A stretch of DNA of 64,000 nucleotides from Methanolinea sp. (GCA_018262855.1 JADFDO010000003.1:1-64000), one strand, 5' to 3'; positions 8,682 to 19,300 are shown, numbered from the stretch's first letter. Program-made: numbers and translations. Notes: generated from the letters alone by a model not told the origin.

Positions 8682-9092
8682 TCAACGGGAGACCTGGCAT
8701 CTGGTGGTAATAGTGTTGATGAACAGGTATGCCAGCGCGATCAGTAACAATACTGCCGGCACGAGGGGAAATGATCCTTTGTGATGAGTCAGTATCGTGG
8801 ATGTGACCGATGAATCCAGAAGAAGCCATCCGTAATAACAGACGGCAGCCGCGGCAAGGTGCCGGGAATACCGGGGATACCTGACAAGGGCAACAGCCAG
8901 CACTCCTGAGATCAACCATTTCGCAAAGAGATACAGTCCTGCTGCCGCGCCGTCGAGCTTGGTTCCGAAGAACCAGTCTTCCCAGTTGAGAATGAACACG
9001 AATAGAAACATCAGTGCGGAAAACGAGAGGCAGAGAACCAGGCAGTATTTCAGGATTCGATCGGGAATCCTTACGCTATTTTTTTGGTCCAT
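8682..9092 (-). CDS. Small integral membrane protein, function unknown
   Basis: A 136-residue protein with four predicted membrane helices (about residues 14-36, 47-65, 75-95 and 105-125) and a hydrophilic first dozen residues. I do not recognise a family. The loop W-E-D-W-F-F-G-T-K-L-D-G between helices 1 and 2 is the most distinctive part. It stands alone, 170 bases upstream of acsB on the same strand and separated from it by the acsB promoter. The 139 bases between its start and the helicase stop show nothing clear. Confidence 0.6.
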   Translation of the reverse strand: MDQKNSVRIPDRILKYCLVLCLSFSALMFLFVFILNWEDWFFGTKLDGAAAGLYLFAKWLISGVLAVALVRYPRYSRHLAAAAVCYYGWLLLDSSVTSTILTHHKGSFPLVPAVLLLIALAYLFINTITTRCQVSR

Positions 9093-9231
9093 TTTACGCT
9101 CCTGTGATGATGCTCACATCGGGTTCCCTGCCATGTCCTGTCCTGGATTGAGATCTCCTTCAAATCAAGGATCGCTCCATTCCCTGGATCGAGCGGGAGT
9201 GCCCGTTCGTAGCAGGCATCTGTCCATATCC

Positions 9232-11274
9232 TCACTTCCTTCTCTTCTTTCCATCATCCTTCTTCTGCTCGGCATCCGCACATTCGAGCTCGGCAACGAT
9301 CTCCAGCGGGTCTTCGATCTTCTTCATCAGTTTCTGGATCTCGGAAAGACGCTCGACGCCTATGAAATGCTCCGCCATCACATTCGCGAGGGGTGAAAGG
9401 ACAATTTTGCCATCCTGGCATGCCACAAGATCCCGTTCCAGAAGGACATCGAGTGCCGGCTCCATGCTGCCGACCATGCTGTTGTTGATGCGATCGAGAT
9501 CGGCAAGCCTGCCATTGCACACAACCGCATTTGCCACGTACTCCTCGGAACTCTGCTCGAGATCATGCTCCGGGGCAACCTCCTCCATCTCCCCTTTCAG
9601 AAGCTGCATCGCCACCTCCTCTTCGGTAACCCTGGATTCACGGGAGTAGGAAGCACCGGGTTCAGCGAGCACCACCACCTTCCCGAGGTCATGGAAGTCC
9701 GGACGGCCTGCACGGCCGGCCATCTGGTTGAATTCCTGGACCGAGAGCCAGGAGATGCCCATCGCGAGGGAGTCGAAGATCACCTGGGATGCAGGAAAGT
9801 CAACCCCTGCCCCGAGCGCCGCAGTGGTGACCACTGCCCGCAACTTCCCGGAGAGGAATTTTGCTTCTATCTCCCTCCTCTCCTGGGAGGTCAGGCCTGC
9901 ATGGTAGGCAGCGTACCCGGGTCCAAGGGCATCGGCAATGACATGCGTCCTTGCTCTCGCATGGGTGAATACAATCGTCTGGCCGTGGAATCCCTTTGAC
10001 GAGACGCGGGAGTACTCCTGGGTGCAGAGCCTTTTAATGGTCGGGATCTTCTGCTTGTGCTCGACAAAGACGAGATACCGCTCGAGTGCCACCGGCCTGT
10101 CGTCATACCTGACAAGTGCCGCATTCAGTTTCTTTGCAAGCACTTTCGGCACCCCGATTGTTGCCGAGAGATACAGGAACTGGGCTTTCGGAAAGAGATA
10201 TTTGAGCCTTGCAATCAGTCCGTCGAGACGGTGACCGCGATCCGGGTCCTCGAGCATCTGGACCTCATCAATCACCACAGTGCCGATCAGGGGAAGCTTC
10301 TTCCCGGAGCGGATGAAGTGATCCACGCCCTCATAGGTCCCGACGACAACAGGGGCTCTTATATTCCGGTCGCCAACCGGAGCGTTCTCAGGCAGCTTGA
10401 TGCGGGCCTGCCCGATCAGGACCCCGACTTCCGCGATCTTCCCGTACCTCTCTTCGAAACGCTGGTACTTCTGGACGGCAAGCGCCACCAGGGGGACCAG
10501 GAAAAGGGTATGGCCCCTTTTTTCCATGTAATTCTTGAGTCCCGCCATCTCCCCGATGAACGTCTTTCCGCTCGCGGTGGCAGAGACGATCAGGAGATGC
10601 TTGCCATGCAGGAGACCCGCATCCACCGCCATCTGCTGTGCAGGCATCAGCGTCTCGACTCCTGCAGCATCAATAAAGTCGCGGGGAAGTGGGAGCTCTG
10701 CGATCTCCTGGGTTTTCTGCAGGGGATGTGCTTCGAGGCGGTCGAAGAGTGCCTGGGAGATCCTTACCTTCTCCGGCTGAACGCTTGCGAGTACCTTGTC
10801 CATGTCCCGGAGATTCCTGAGAAGCTCCTCAAGGTGCCCGAGTGCCTGTGTTCCTACCTTGCCCATGGTGGCGAGTTCCCGCCGGAGTTCCCTCCGTGCG
10901 CAGTCGAAACAGACCTGCTCCCCGGTGGTGTACCGGACGCTGTTCTTCTTATTGATGGGTGTGACCCTGTCATCCATGAGGCAGATCCTGCATACCTTTG
11001 CATGGGCGAAGGGAATCTGGAAATCATGGAGAAATCCCTCGAACGGCTCATCCTGCTGGGTTAGGTAGACGGTCGCCTTCCGGAGTGAGACCACGAGCTC
11101 CTTTGAGGGGGTGGTGCGGAACTGGTGCTTCCTGCCCCATTTGACACGGTAATGGCCCGGCCGGTGACCCTTTGCAGTCGCATCGATCTCGGCGATTCCC
11201 ACCGCCCTTACCTGCAGATTGTCGAGAAACAGGATCTTGTAATTACCCTTCTGTGGCTGGACAATCACGTTCAT
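9232..11274 (-). CDS. Superfamily 2 DEAD/DEAH-box helicase with N-terminal zinc finger
   Basis: A 680-residue Ski2-like helicase. The first 190 residues form a non-helicase region with a C-R-I-C ... C-F-D-C pair that probably binds zinc. The helicase core follows: Walker A S-A-T-A-S-G-K-T near residue 232, Walker B V-I-D-E-V-Q near residue 335, S-A-T near residue 370 and the Q-M-A-G-R-A-G-R-P motif VI near residue 525. This layout is seen in methanogen helicases of unassigned role. The ATG overlaps the stop of the upstream regulator (ATGA), so it belongs to a three-gene operon. It differs from Hel308 in its long N-terminal part. Confidence 0.85.
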   Translation of the reverse strand: MNVIVQPQKGNYKILFLDNLQVRAVGIAEIDATAKGHRPGHYRVKWGRKHQFRTTPSKELVVSLRKATVYLTQQDEPFEGFLHDFQIPFAHAKVCRICLMDDRVTPINKKNSVRYTTGEQVCFDCARRELRRELATMGKVGTQALGHLEELLRNLRDMDKVLASVQPEKVRISQALFDRLEAHPLQKTQEIAELPLPRDFIDAAGVETLMPAQQMAVDAGLLHGKHLLIVSATASGKTFIGEMAGLKNYMEKRGHTLFLVPLVALAVQKYQRFEERYGKIAEVGVLIGQARIKLPENAPVGDRNIRAPVVVGTYEGVDHFIRSGKKLPLIGTVVIDEVQMLEDPDRGHRLDGLIARLKYLFPKAQFLYLSATIGVPKVLAKKLNAALVRYDDRPVALERYLVFVEHKQKIPTIKRLCTQEYSRVSSKGFHGQTIVFTHARARTHVIADALGPGYAAYHAGLTSQERREIEAKFLSGKLRAVVTTAALGAGVDFPASQVIFDSLAMGISWLSVQEFNQMAGRAGRPDFHDLGKVVVLAEPGASYSRESRVTEEEVAMQLLKGEMEEVAPEHDLEQSSEEYVANAVVCNGRLADLDRINNSMVGSMEPALDVLLERDLVACQDGKIVLSPLANVMAEHFIGVERLSEIQKLMKKIEDPLEIVAELECADAEQKKDDGKKRRK

Positions 11275-12080
11275 GGGGCTATCAGGTCATGGAGGACATA
11301 GGTAAGCCCCACCCCTTCCAGCCGCTTCAGGAAATCGGTAAATTCCTCGTCCACGATGAGAATAGCGCATTCGATACCGTGGAACGCAGCCTCGATCACC
11401 CCTTCCCTGGCCCCGAAGAACATATCTGGGGTTTTTCCTGCCTGCTGCAGGGCGACGCATCCTTCAAGGCCGACTGCCGCCACCACTCCCACATTCTCGA
11501 TGACTTCAAGAAGCCGATCCTTTCGTACCTTGCGTGATCCTCCGCGCTGGACCCTGGGGACCTTGCATACGTGGATGATACCTTCGGTATGATCGATCAG
11601 CCCTGTCAACCGGGCGACACCCACATCCTCCCCGGCCTTTGCATTCATCACCACCGTCCCCATGGCACTCCTGGGCTCCCGCGAAGCGTAGAGCCAGCCC
11701 TGCTCCATGTATACTCCGACCTCGTCTCCCTCAAAAAGATCAACGGCCGCGATGGCGGTCCAGGTGGAGACCTGCTGGATGATGTCCCGCCGGATATGGC
11801 GGGCATATGATTCAAGGGCTTCAGCGTGGCTCAGGATCCATTCGATACCGCTCCTTGTGACACTGTATCTCCCGCGGCCATGGGAGGCGACCATCTCCTC
11901 GTCTACGAGCTCACGAATGTATTCTGAGACCGCCTGGGGTGTGATGCCGAGTTTTTCCGCAATCTCCTGCTGCCTTACCGCTGGCTGGTGCTCGGCAACC
12001 TCGACAAGTATCTGCAGACGGGTAACTTCGCGTTTGCTCCGGAGAAGCGATGATAGGGGATCCTTACTGGCTTCTGTCAA
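11271..12080 (-). CDS. Winged-helix regulator with conserved archaeal C-terminal domain
   Basis: A 269-residue protein. An N-terminal winged helix spans about residues 20-85, with recognition-helix region K-L-G-I-T-P-Q-A-V-S-E-Y-I-R. A C-terminal alpha/beta domain of unknown function follows; it contains G-C-V-A-L-Q-Q-A-G-K-T-P-D-M-F-F-G-A-R-E, which could be a ligand-sensing fold. It overlaps the upstream small regulator by 17 bases and the downstream helicase by four. The order regulator-regulator-helicase suggests a self-controlled operon, but the target is unknown. Confidence 0.75.
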   Translation of the reverse strand: MTEASKDPLSSLLRSKREVTRLQILVEVAEHQPAVRQQEIAEKLGITPQAVSEYIRELVDEEMVASHGRGRYSVTRSGIEWILSHAEALESYARHIRRDIIQQVSTWTAIAAVDLFEGDEVGVYMEQGWLYASREPRSAMGTVVMNAKAGEDVGVARLTGLIDHTEGIIHVCKVPRVQRGGSRKVRKDRLLEVIENVGVVAAVGLEGCVALQQAGKTPDMFFGAREGVIEAAFHGIECAILIVDEEFTDFLKRLEGVGLTYVLHDLIAP

Positions 12081-12576
12081 GGAGCACCAGCCCCTGCCCC
12101 TTTACATCCAGATGGGGGATCCGCTTCGCAAGCCCCTTGATGAAGACGGGATTGACTGCAAACTTCCTTGCAATATCATTGATTGAGGTGTTCCCCGACC
12201 GGAGCTCCTCCTCCACCTTCTCGACCATTAGGCGGAGCTGTTCATCGTTGGAGACCGCAATGAAGAGCAGGTCGGAGAGATCCACGAAATTACACTGGAA
12301 ATTCGCCCTGAACTTGTTATAGGTTGCCCGGTATTCCTTGATCGGTTTCTGCCCGGGTTCCGGCATCCTCCACTTCTCCTCGATAAGGCTCCCCTTCTTG
12401 AGTACCAGCAGGCAATGCCCCACATCCCCTTCCTCCAGATGGCTGCAGAGCTCCTCCTCGGTCATCCAGGATTTGTTCAACAGATCGTAGACCTGCTTGA
12501 ATGTCGAATTATGGAATGTCATGAGAAGAGGAACAAGGTCCACGGGATCGTTGACTATCCGTATATGGCCGCTCAC
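12064..12576 (-). CDS. ArsR-like winged-helix protein, methanogen type
   Basis: A 170-residue protein. The N-terminal half looks like a winged helix (residues 15-85: F-K-Q-V-Y-D-L-L-N-K-S-W-M-T-E-E-E-L). The C-terminal half carries a second possible helix-turn-helix (T-S-I-N-D-I-A-R-K-F-A-V-N-P-V-F-I-K-G-L). The start is a GTG at 12576 that falls about 20 bases from the TATA box, so the mRNA is probably leaderless. First gene of the helicase operon and divergent from hypF. Its ligand is unknown. Confidence 0.7.
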   Translation of the reverse strand: MSGHIRIVNDPVDLVPLLMTFHNSTFKQVYDLLNKSWMTEEELCSHLEEGDVGHCLLVLKKGSLIEEKWRMPEPGQKPIKEYRATYNKFRANFQCNFVDLSDLLFIAVSNDEQLRLMVEKVEEELRSGNTSINDIARKFAVNPVFIKGLAKRIPHLDVKGQGLVLLDRSQ

Positions 12577-12590
12577 TGGTAAAACCCTAA

Positions 12591-12601
12591 TATTATATGA
12601 A
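12591..12601 (-). promoter_or_regulatory. TATA box of the regulator-helicase operon
   Basis: The minus strand reads TTCATATAATA. The expected transcription start, about 26 bases downstream, coincides with the GTG start at 12576, so a leaderless transcript is likely. The A/T-rich stretch at 12603-12620 on the plus strand probably serves hypF. Confidence 0.5.
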
Positions 12602-12633
12602 GTGATAAATCAATAAATCTTTGTTTGAACGGC

Positions 12634-14865
12634 ATGCAGAGGAGCGGAAGGATACAAATCCGCGGGATTGTGCAGGGAGTCGGCTTCCGGCCTTTTGTGT
12701 ATGCCGCCGCGAAGAGCCTCGGGATTCGCGGCACGGTTACGAACCTCGGAAGCGAGGTGGAGATCCGGGCATCAGGAGATCGGTTCGACGAGTTTGTGAG
12801 GGAGATCTCACAGGGCCCGCCATTATCCCGGATCGACCGTGTCGAGGTGTTCGAGGATGCCGGACCTTTCCCGGATGACTTTTCGATCCTGCCGAGCCGG
12901 GCCGGCTCCCTCTCCGGGATGATCCCTCCGGATATCGCCATCTGCGACCAGTGTATATCCGACATCACCACACCCGGCGGGAGGTACGATGAATACTGGT
13001 GCACCTCGTGCGTGAACTGCGGCCCCCGGTACAGTATCATCGAGACGCTCCCCTATGACAGGGAAAGGACCTCGATGAACATCTTTCCCATGTGCCCGGA
13101 GTGCGGGAGGGAATACGGCGACCCCGGATGCCGTCGGCACCATGCCCAGACCATCGCTTGTTCCACCTGCGGTCCGGGCCTGAAACTCACGGATGCAGAG
13201 GGCAACATCGTTCCCTGCACTCACGTGATTGCCGAGACTGCCCGCCTCCTTGATACCGGGGCTGTTGTGGCGATACGGGGAATCGGAGGCTTCCACCTCG
13301 CCTGCATCGAGGATTCGGCACGGGAGCTGAAGCGGCGGCTCGGGAGATCGGAGCAGCCGTTCGCCATCATGGTAAAGCCTGATTTCATCGACCGCATCGC
13401 GATCGTGTCGGGTGAAGACCGGATGATCCTGGAAAACTGCCAGAAGCCCATCGCGGTGCTGGAGAAGCGCGATCACGAGGCACATGGCGATATCAGCAAC
13501 CTCCACACCATTGGCTGCATGTTCCCGTATACAGGGTTGCACCACCTCCTCTTCTCCCACCTCTCACACCCCCTCCTGATCATGACGAGTGCAAACATGC
13601 CAGGGTATCCCATGATCACCGAGATCGATACTGCCATGGCACGGATGCACAATCATGTTGATTTCTTCCTGTCCCACAACCGCAGGATCGTGAACCGGTG
13701 CGACGACTCCGTGGTACGGGACGGGTTCATCATCCGGCTCTCCCGTGGCATGGCCCCGCGGAGAACCGCACTCGACCTGGGAAGGAGATCCATCCTCGCA
13801 GTAGGGCCGGAACTGAATTCAAACATCACGATCTACAGGGATGGTTTCTGCACCACCTCGCCCCATATAGGAAACGTGAGGAATCCGCAGACCTATGACT
13901 ATCTTAAAGAGACGATCGGGAACCTTGGCCGGTTGCTGGGAAGGGGATACCAGTATATTGCCCACGATGCACATCCCCAGTTCCTCTCCACAAGGTATGC
14001 AAAGGAACTTGCCGAACAGCATGGTGCAACCCTGGTCCCCGTCCAGCACCACCAGGCACATATCGCGGCGACAACCCAGGAACCCTGCATTGGGATCGCC
14101 ATTGACGGCGTTGGCTATGGGGAGGACAATACAATCTGGGGTGGGGAGATCTTTGCCGGAACCGTCCCACACTACGAGAGGGTCGGTCACCTCGAAGTGG
14201 TCCCGATGCCTGGCGGTGACTTGGCCACCCGGTTCCCAGAGAGGATGCTGTATGGTATGCTCCCATGCGATGCGACTGTTGCACTCCTTGAGAGCCGCGG
14301 GTGGACCGATGTTGAGTTAACAGTTCTTGAAGCACAGGTGTCCCGTGCAATCAACGTGGTCCCCACGTCCAGCACGGGGAGGGTGCTCGATGCCGCCTCT
14401 GCACTCCTCGGTATCTGCAGGGAGAGGACGTATGATGGCGAACCGGCCATGAAACTGGAATCCTTTGCGGCCGGCGGAAAGGCAGAGCCCTGGGACCTCA
14501 CATGTATCCGGGAAGGAGAGAGGGAAGTCCTCTCCACGAGATCGCTCCTGCGGGAGGTAATGAACCGGGCAGAAAGGGTGAAAGACCGCGATACATCTGC
14601 CCTCCGGAACATTGCAGCATCTTTCCAGTTCAACTTGGCCAGGGGGATTGCAGGGATGGCCATCCATGCAGCAGTGGAGAGGGATATCTCCCTTGTTGCA
14701 CTTTCAGGGGGAGTGGCATACAACCGGGCGATCAGGGAGACCATCCGGAGCCAGGTGGCGGCCTCGGGCATCGGTTTCTGCATGAATCCCGACTACCCCC
14801 TTGGGGATGGTTGCATATCCTTTGGGCAGTGCATTTACGCCGGGATCACTGCGGGGGATGAGTGA
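12634..14865 (+). CDS. hypF: Carbamoyltransferase HypF, [NiFe]-hydrogenase maturation
   Basis: A 743-residue HypF. The N-terminal acylphosphatase domain (G-I-V-Q-G-V-G-F-R-P-F-V) is followed by two zinc-finger modules with paired cysteines (C-D-Q-C ... C-V-N-C; C-P-E-C ... C-S-T-C). Next come a YrdC-like domain (residues about 200-380) and a Kae1-like C-terminal domain with H-H-Q-A-H-I-A. HypF makes thiocarbamate on HypE from carbamoyl phosphate, the source of the cyanide ligands of [NiFe] hydrogenases, which methanogens need. ATG 12634 is preferred; TTG 12625 is also in frame. It is monocistronic here; hypE is not in the window. Confidence 0.95.
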   Translation: MQRSGRIQIRGIVQGVGFRPFVYAAAKSLGIRGTVTNLGSEVEIRASGDRFDEFVREISQGPPLSRIDRVEVFEDAGPFPDDFSILPSRAGSLSGMIPPDIAICDQCISDITTPGGRYDEYWCTSCVNCGPRYSIIETLPYDRERTSMNIFPMCPECGREYGDPGCRRHHAQTIACSTCGPGLKLTDAEGNIVPCTHVIAETARLLDTGAVVAIRGIGGFHLACIEDSARELKRRLGRSEQPFAIMVKPDFIDRIAIVSGEDRMILENCQKPIAVLEKRDHEAHGDISNLHTIGCMFPYTGLHHLLFSHLSHPLLIMTSANMPGYPMITEIDTAMARMHNHVDFFLSHNRRIVNRCDDSVVRDGFIIRLSRGMAPRRTALDLGRRSILAVGPELNSNITIYRDGFCTTSPHIGNVRNPQTYDYLKETIGNLGRLLGRGYQYIAHDAHPQFLSTRYAKELAEQHGATLVPVQHHQAHIAATTQEPCIGIAIDGVGYGEDNTIWGGEIFAGTVPHYERVGHLEVVPMPGGDLATRFPERMLYGMLPCDATVALLESRGWTDVELTVLEAQVSRAINVVPTSSTGRVLDAASALLGICRERTYDGEPAMKLESFAAGGKAEPWDLTCIREGEREVLSTRSLLREVMNRAERVKDRDTSALRNIAASFQFNLARGIAGMAIHAAVERDISLVALSGGVAYNRAIRETIRSQVAASGIGFCMNPDYPLGDGCISFGQCIYAGITAGDE

Positions 14866-14970
14866 GGGCCGGGAAGTACCTCACGTCAGGTTCTCAGGGT
14901 TTTTCGATAATTTCCGGCAGCATCTGGCTATAGTGGTTATTCGATAGAGGCTAGAAGACCTGTGGAAGTA

Positions 14971-14980
14971 TTAAAAAAAG
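14971..14980 (-). terminator. Oligo-T terminator after the PEGA-domain gene
   Basis: The minus strand has a run of seven T just beyond the stop codon at 14988, a usual archaeal termination signal. No hairpin is needed or obvious. Confidence 0.45.
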
Positions 14981-14987
14981 AGTCCGA

Positions 14988-16160
14988 TTACCGGGTAAAC
15001 CGGTCAGGGAACATCAGGATGAGGGGGACCGCCGTGATCTTTCCGGCCTCAACAGTCACGGTCTTCACTTTTGTCTGGTACCTGGGATACACAAGTTTCA
15101 ATTCGTAGTCTCCCGGGGCCAGACCCTGGATAGTGGCCGGCGTGTTCCCTTTTACTTCATTATTGAGGTAAATCACGGCATTTTTCGGGAAGCTCTTCAC
15201 GGACATTCCACCTGTTTCCCCGGGTGAACCAGTCTGGGTGACGGTGGTGGTTATCGTTGGTGTCGGGAATCCTCCACCTCCGCTGGTTCTCTGGAGGATA
15301 ACGAAGGGCAATCTCTTGTGCTGTCCCGATATCACGTCCACATTCGAGATATACTCAGAATACCCGGCAGCGCTGACTTTCAGGGTGTGGGAACCAGGAC
15401 TCAGTGCGATATCAATCTGTGGAGTGATCCCGATGGCCGTTCCATCAATAATGACTGTTGCCTTCCCCGGGAAACTGAAGACGGTGAGGTATCCTGGATC
15501 CACATAGGTTGGAATGGTCGTGGTAGTGGTCGTCGTAGGAGACGTCGAAGTGGTCGTGGTCGTGGTTGTGTCCGTTGGCAATGGCGAAGTCGCGGTGGTC
15601 GTAGTCGTTGTCGTGGTGGTGGTGGTTGTAGTTTCAGTTGGTGACGGGGAAGTCGTTGTCGTGGTAGTCGTTGTCGTAGTGGTAGTCGTCGGAATTCCGC
15701 CTACAGTAATTGTTCCTGGGACTATTACAGGTGTGATTGACCCGCCTCCTTCAGCAGTTATTTCCTTGACATTGAGGGTAAGCGAGGTCGATCCCGCCGA
15801 TTTGCCTCTAACATTGAGGGTTGCAAGGGTGACCGCACTACTGCCGGGAGGAACTGAATATGTTGCTGCTGTCAGCATGAAATCTGTCGATGGTACGGTG
15901 CTGTTTGCCTTGAGCAATGCCCATGCTGGGAATGTTATGCCTGTCACTTCCGCGATGGATGGATCTGTAAACGTGGCATTCATGAGATACCCGCGGAGGC
16001 CACTGGGGAAACTATCCCCCGAAATCACGATGCTGGTGGTGGCCCCTGCTGCGGGAAGCGTCGCGGAACCAACAGTCAGTGTGGTAGCCAGTGCAGGCAG
16101 TGCGAGCATGCACAGGCACAATCCTAGAATTTCTAGTCTTAACAGTGTAGTATGATTCAT
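14988..16160 (-). CDS. Secreted protein: cohesin-like domain, Thr-rich linker, two PEGA domains
   Basis: A 390-residue protein with a signal peptide (about residues 1-25, L-C-L-C-M-L-A-L-P-A-L-A). Residues 26-155 form a cohesin-like beta domain (G-L-R-G-Y-L-M-N-A-T-F-T-D-P-S). Residues 156-220 are nearly all threonine with a little Ser/Pro, a likely glycosylated linker. Two PEGA repeats follow (V-F-S-F-P-G-K-A-T-V-I-I-D-G and V-K-S-F-P-K-N-A-V-I-Y-L-N-N), separated by a Gly/Thr linker. PEGA domains occur on archaeal surface proteins. There is no C-terminal membrane anchor. The preceding gene shares the cohesin-like module, so the two may work together on the cell surface. Confidence 0.85.
   Translation of the reverse strand: MNHTTLLRLEILGLCLCMLALPALATTLTVGSATLPAAGATTSIVISGDSFPSGLRGYLMNATFTDPSIAEVTGITFPAWALLKANSTVPSTDFMLTAATYSVPPGSSAVTLATLNVRGKSAGSTSLTLNVKEITAEGGGSITPVIVPGTITVGGIPTTTTTTTTTTTTTSPSPTETTTTTTTTTTTTTATSPLPTDTTTTTTTSTSPTTTTTTTIPTYVDPGYLTVFSFPGKATVIIDGTAIGITPQIDIALSPGSHTLKVSAAGYSEYISNVDVISGQHKRLPFVILQRTSGGGGFPTPTITTTVTQTGSPGETGGMSVKSFPKNAVIYLNNEVKGNTPATIQGLAPGDYELKLVYPRYQTKVKTVTVEAGKITAVPLILMFPDRFTR
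15511..15690. repeat. Low-complexity threonine-codon repeat
   Basis: About 180 bases of near-periodic GTCGTGGTAGT-type sequence on the plus strand encode the threonine-rich linker of the PEGA protein on the minus strand. Four Thr runs are separated by short Ser/Pro/Glu or Asp breaks, so slippage could change its length between strains. Confidence 0.9.
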
Positions 16161-16353
16161 GTGTATCCCTCATCCTGCAGTGATAGGCTCCGATCTGCCT
16201 GCAGGAGGCAGATTGGCCTTCTCCTGCGAAAATCTCCTGAATTCTTGGTTATGCATCATAATATTTAAACCATGAGGTAAAATGAAGTAATTCTTCGAAT
16301 TTCTCTCCATTTTACTTGAATATGGCCTTCTTTCATAAAAATGGAGAACTTGA

Positions 16354-19300
16354 TCAGACCATGGTGAACAGGATGTACAGGTCATCAAAGTCAATCCGGC
16401 CATTGTTGTTGTAATCGAACAGGCTCACCGGTTCGTTCGCCTGGATCCATTCGAGATACAGGAAGTAGAGGATCACGTCATCGAAATCGATCCGTCCGTT
16501 CCCGTTGATGTCCCAATACACTCCGTCATGGTATGGATCGGTGGGCGGGGTGCTGTATCCCGGGAATGGGAGCAGAGCAACGATGGTGACAGGTGCCGGG
16601 TTGACATGAGTGTGCACCGGGTCTCCTGTATCGGTATCGATCTGGGATACCGTCACATTCATCGTTGTTGACATGGGCACCTTCCCCGTGCTATTGAAGA
16701 GCGCCAGATCGATGTTGGTTGCTCCCGGATGGATCACATCGTCGATATCAGAGACCTTCATCCATATCGATGATGAAGGGACAGTCCCGTTGATGACATA
16801 CACCGGGTTGACCCATGAAGGCGGATGGAATGTGACCATGTCCGCGGCAGATGGATCGGTGAAGTAGATGGTGATGTTATAACCCGAGAGCCCACGGTCC
16901 GCCTCTTCAAGGATCAGCTTCATCGCGGTCGTCGAATTGGTGGGAATGATCGCAGTCGATGGGACGAAGGTAAGGTTTGCGACGGCTGCATTACCCCAGA
17001 CACTGATATAGCGGTCCCTCGTCATGCTGCTCGTCCCAAACTCGTTTCCTACTGTGAGCTTAATCGTGAAGTTCCCTGCGTTGAGATACGTGTGGTTGAA
17101 TGTCAGGTTGCTGGTCTTGTTGTCGATGTAGCCATCCCCGAGGTCCCACAGCCACCAGTTCGGATACCCGGTTGAATGATCGGTAAAGTTGACAATGTGG
17201 CTCTCCACGAGGTTTCTTGGATCAGCAGTGAAGTTCGCGACAGGAACCTCACCTACCCTTATGTATTCAGTCTTTGATTCTGTATCCGTCCCCCAGAAGT
17301 TAGTGACCGTAAGGTTGACCGTGTAGTTCCCTCTCGCATTGAAGATGTGTAGCGGATTCTTGGTCGTTCCATTCGCTGATCCATCTCCGAAACTCCAGTT
17401 CCAGGTGTTCACCGACGGAACTGCAAACGAGGTGTCGGTAAACCCGACGTGAAGGGGTGCGATCCCATACGTTACATTTGCCGTGAAGTTCGCATCAGGA
17501 ACGCACCCGGCCTCCACCATGTAATACTTGGTAGTGCTATTGGAGCCGTACCAATTCGTCGCATTCAGGCTCACGTTATAGAGCCCCGGGATGTTGTAGG
17601 TGAAGTTGAATGGATGCTGCACAATGCTGTGGTTTCCATCTCCGAAACTCCAATTCCAGGCAACCGGTGTGTCGTCCGTCAGGTCGGTGAAGCTCACGTT
17701 CAGAGGTGCAAGGCCCTGGCAGAAGGTGCAGGGTACATCTGTCATGTTTGCAGAGAAGTTCACAATCAGGGGAGGTCCTACCTGGACATACCAGTATTTC
17801 CCTGTCGAGTTGCTCCCCTCTGCATTGCTGACTGTCAGGTTGACCGTCCAGTTACCGGTGGAGTACGTGTGGGATGGATGCTGCAGATTCGATGTCCCGC
17901 CATCTCCAAAGAGCCAGGACCACATAGTGGGGTTCCCAGTCGAGAGATCGGTGAAGTTCACGAGCAGCGGTGGGAGTCCCTTGATAAGCGTATAGTTGGT
18001 GACTCCGAGTGCTTCCCCGGTGAAGTTTGCGGTCGGCGGGATCGATACTATCCTTGCCACGAAAGCATCAAAGGCAAAGCGATAGGTCGGCTGAACTGGG
18101 TTCTTCAACGGGAAATCGCGTGAGTCGGTCCATCCGACCACCGAGACATTCGCACCCTGCCTTGCAATGCCCATAGCCCTATCGTCATATTCCCCGCCAA
18201 GGTACGTTGAGTACATGAGACCGGTCCCGTTGGGAAGGAAGCGGGTTACGAATGCATCGTACTTGAAACCGTCCATATTGGTATAGAGGGGACCTGCGGT
18301 CGGGAAGTTGGATGAATCAGTAAACCCTGTAATAAAGGCAGACCCTGTCTCATCAACTACAATTCCGGTACCTTCATCAACGAGGTTTCCGCCGATGAAG
18401 GTGGAGAAGTTAAGTGACAATCCATTGGGATTAAACTTTGTAACGAAGGCGTCCTGGATCCCTAACTTATTCGATTGGTAAGGATTCTTGAGGGGGAATC
18501 CGGAATACGGGTTGTTAGTCGCCTGGGTATACCCTGTCACATAAATATACCCATTGGCATCCACATCAATGCCGTATCCCGTTTCTTCACCTATCCCCCC
18601 AAGATATGTGGATGAATTCAACGCGCTCGCATCAGAATTGAGGTGGGTAACAAATGCATCCTGGTTCCATGAAATATTCTGCCTGAATGCCGGGAGGATC
18701 GTAGGGAAATTCCATGATCGCGTCAATCCCGTCACATAAATTTCCTGTGTGGTGGGATGGAGTGCGATCCCATAACCCTGGTCAGTGCCATCACCTCCCA
18801 GGAATGTGGAGAAGTCAAGGCTCATTGCCCCTGGACCATATGAGATACCGGATATGAATACATCGAAGGTGCCATTCAGCTCATCATCCCATGCACCTGC
18901 GGTTGTGGGGAAGTTCCAGGACCCCGTATACCCGGTTATCACGACCGAATTTCCGGATCCGTTCATATCGATTGCTTGACCGACATCGGTCATGTTTCCG
19001 CCCAGGAACGAGGAACAGACAAGAGTCGTTCCAGTTGGGTCAAGAACCGAAACGAATACATCGGAATCTGGATAGGCAACATGCTTTGTTGGCTGGAATG
19101 CGCCGAGGACAGGATAATTGTCGGAGATGGTATACCCAGTGACAATAGCATTACCGGATGCATCAACCACGATTCCCTGTCCGGAATCGTCATTGTATCC
19201 TCCAATATACGTGGAATAGTTGAGCGCTGTTCCATCGGGTTCAAACTTGGTGACAAATACATCCAGCCCCCCAGCGTTCAGCATCTGGTATCTCGGATTT

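Noticed and set aside
10057-11064. 335-residue plus-strand ORF
   Set aside because: It is antisense to the helicase and has no recognisable domain; the same holds for 21901-23010 over lysS and 4754-5725 over cdhE.
15511-15690. Possible CRISPR or satellite array
   Set aside because: The periodicity comes from threonine codons; there are no separate spacers.
15514-16155. Plus-strand ORF rich in valine opposite the PEGA gene
   Set aside because: It is the antisense of the threonine linker; the minus-strand protein has a signal peptide and known domains.
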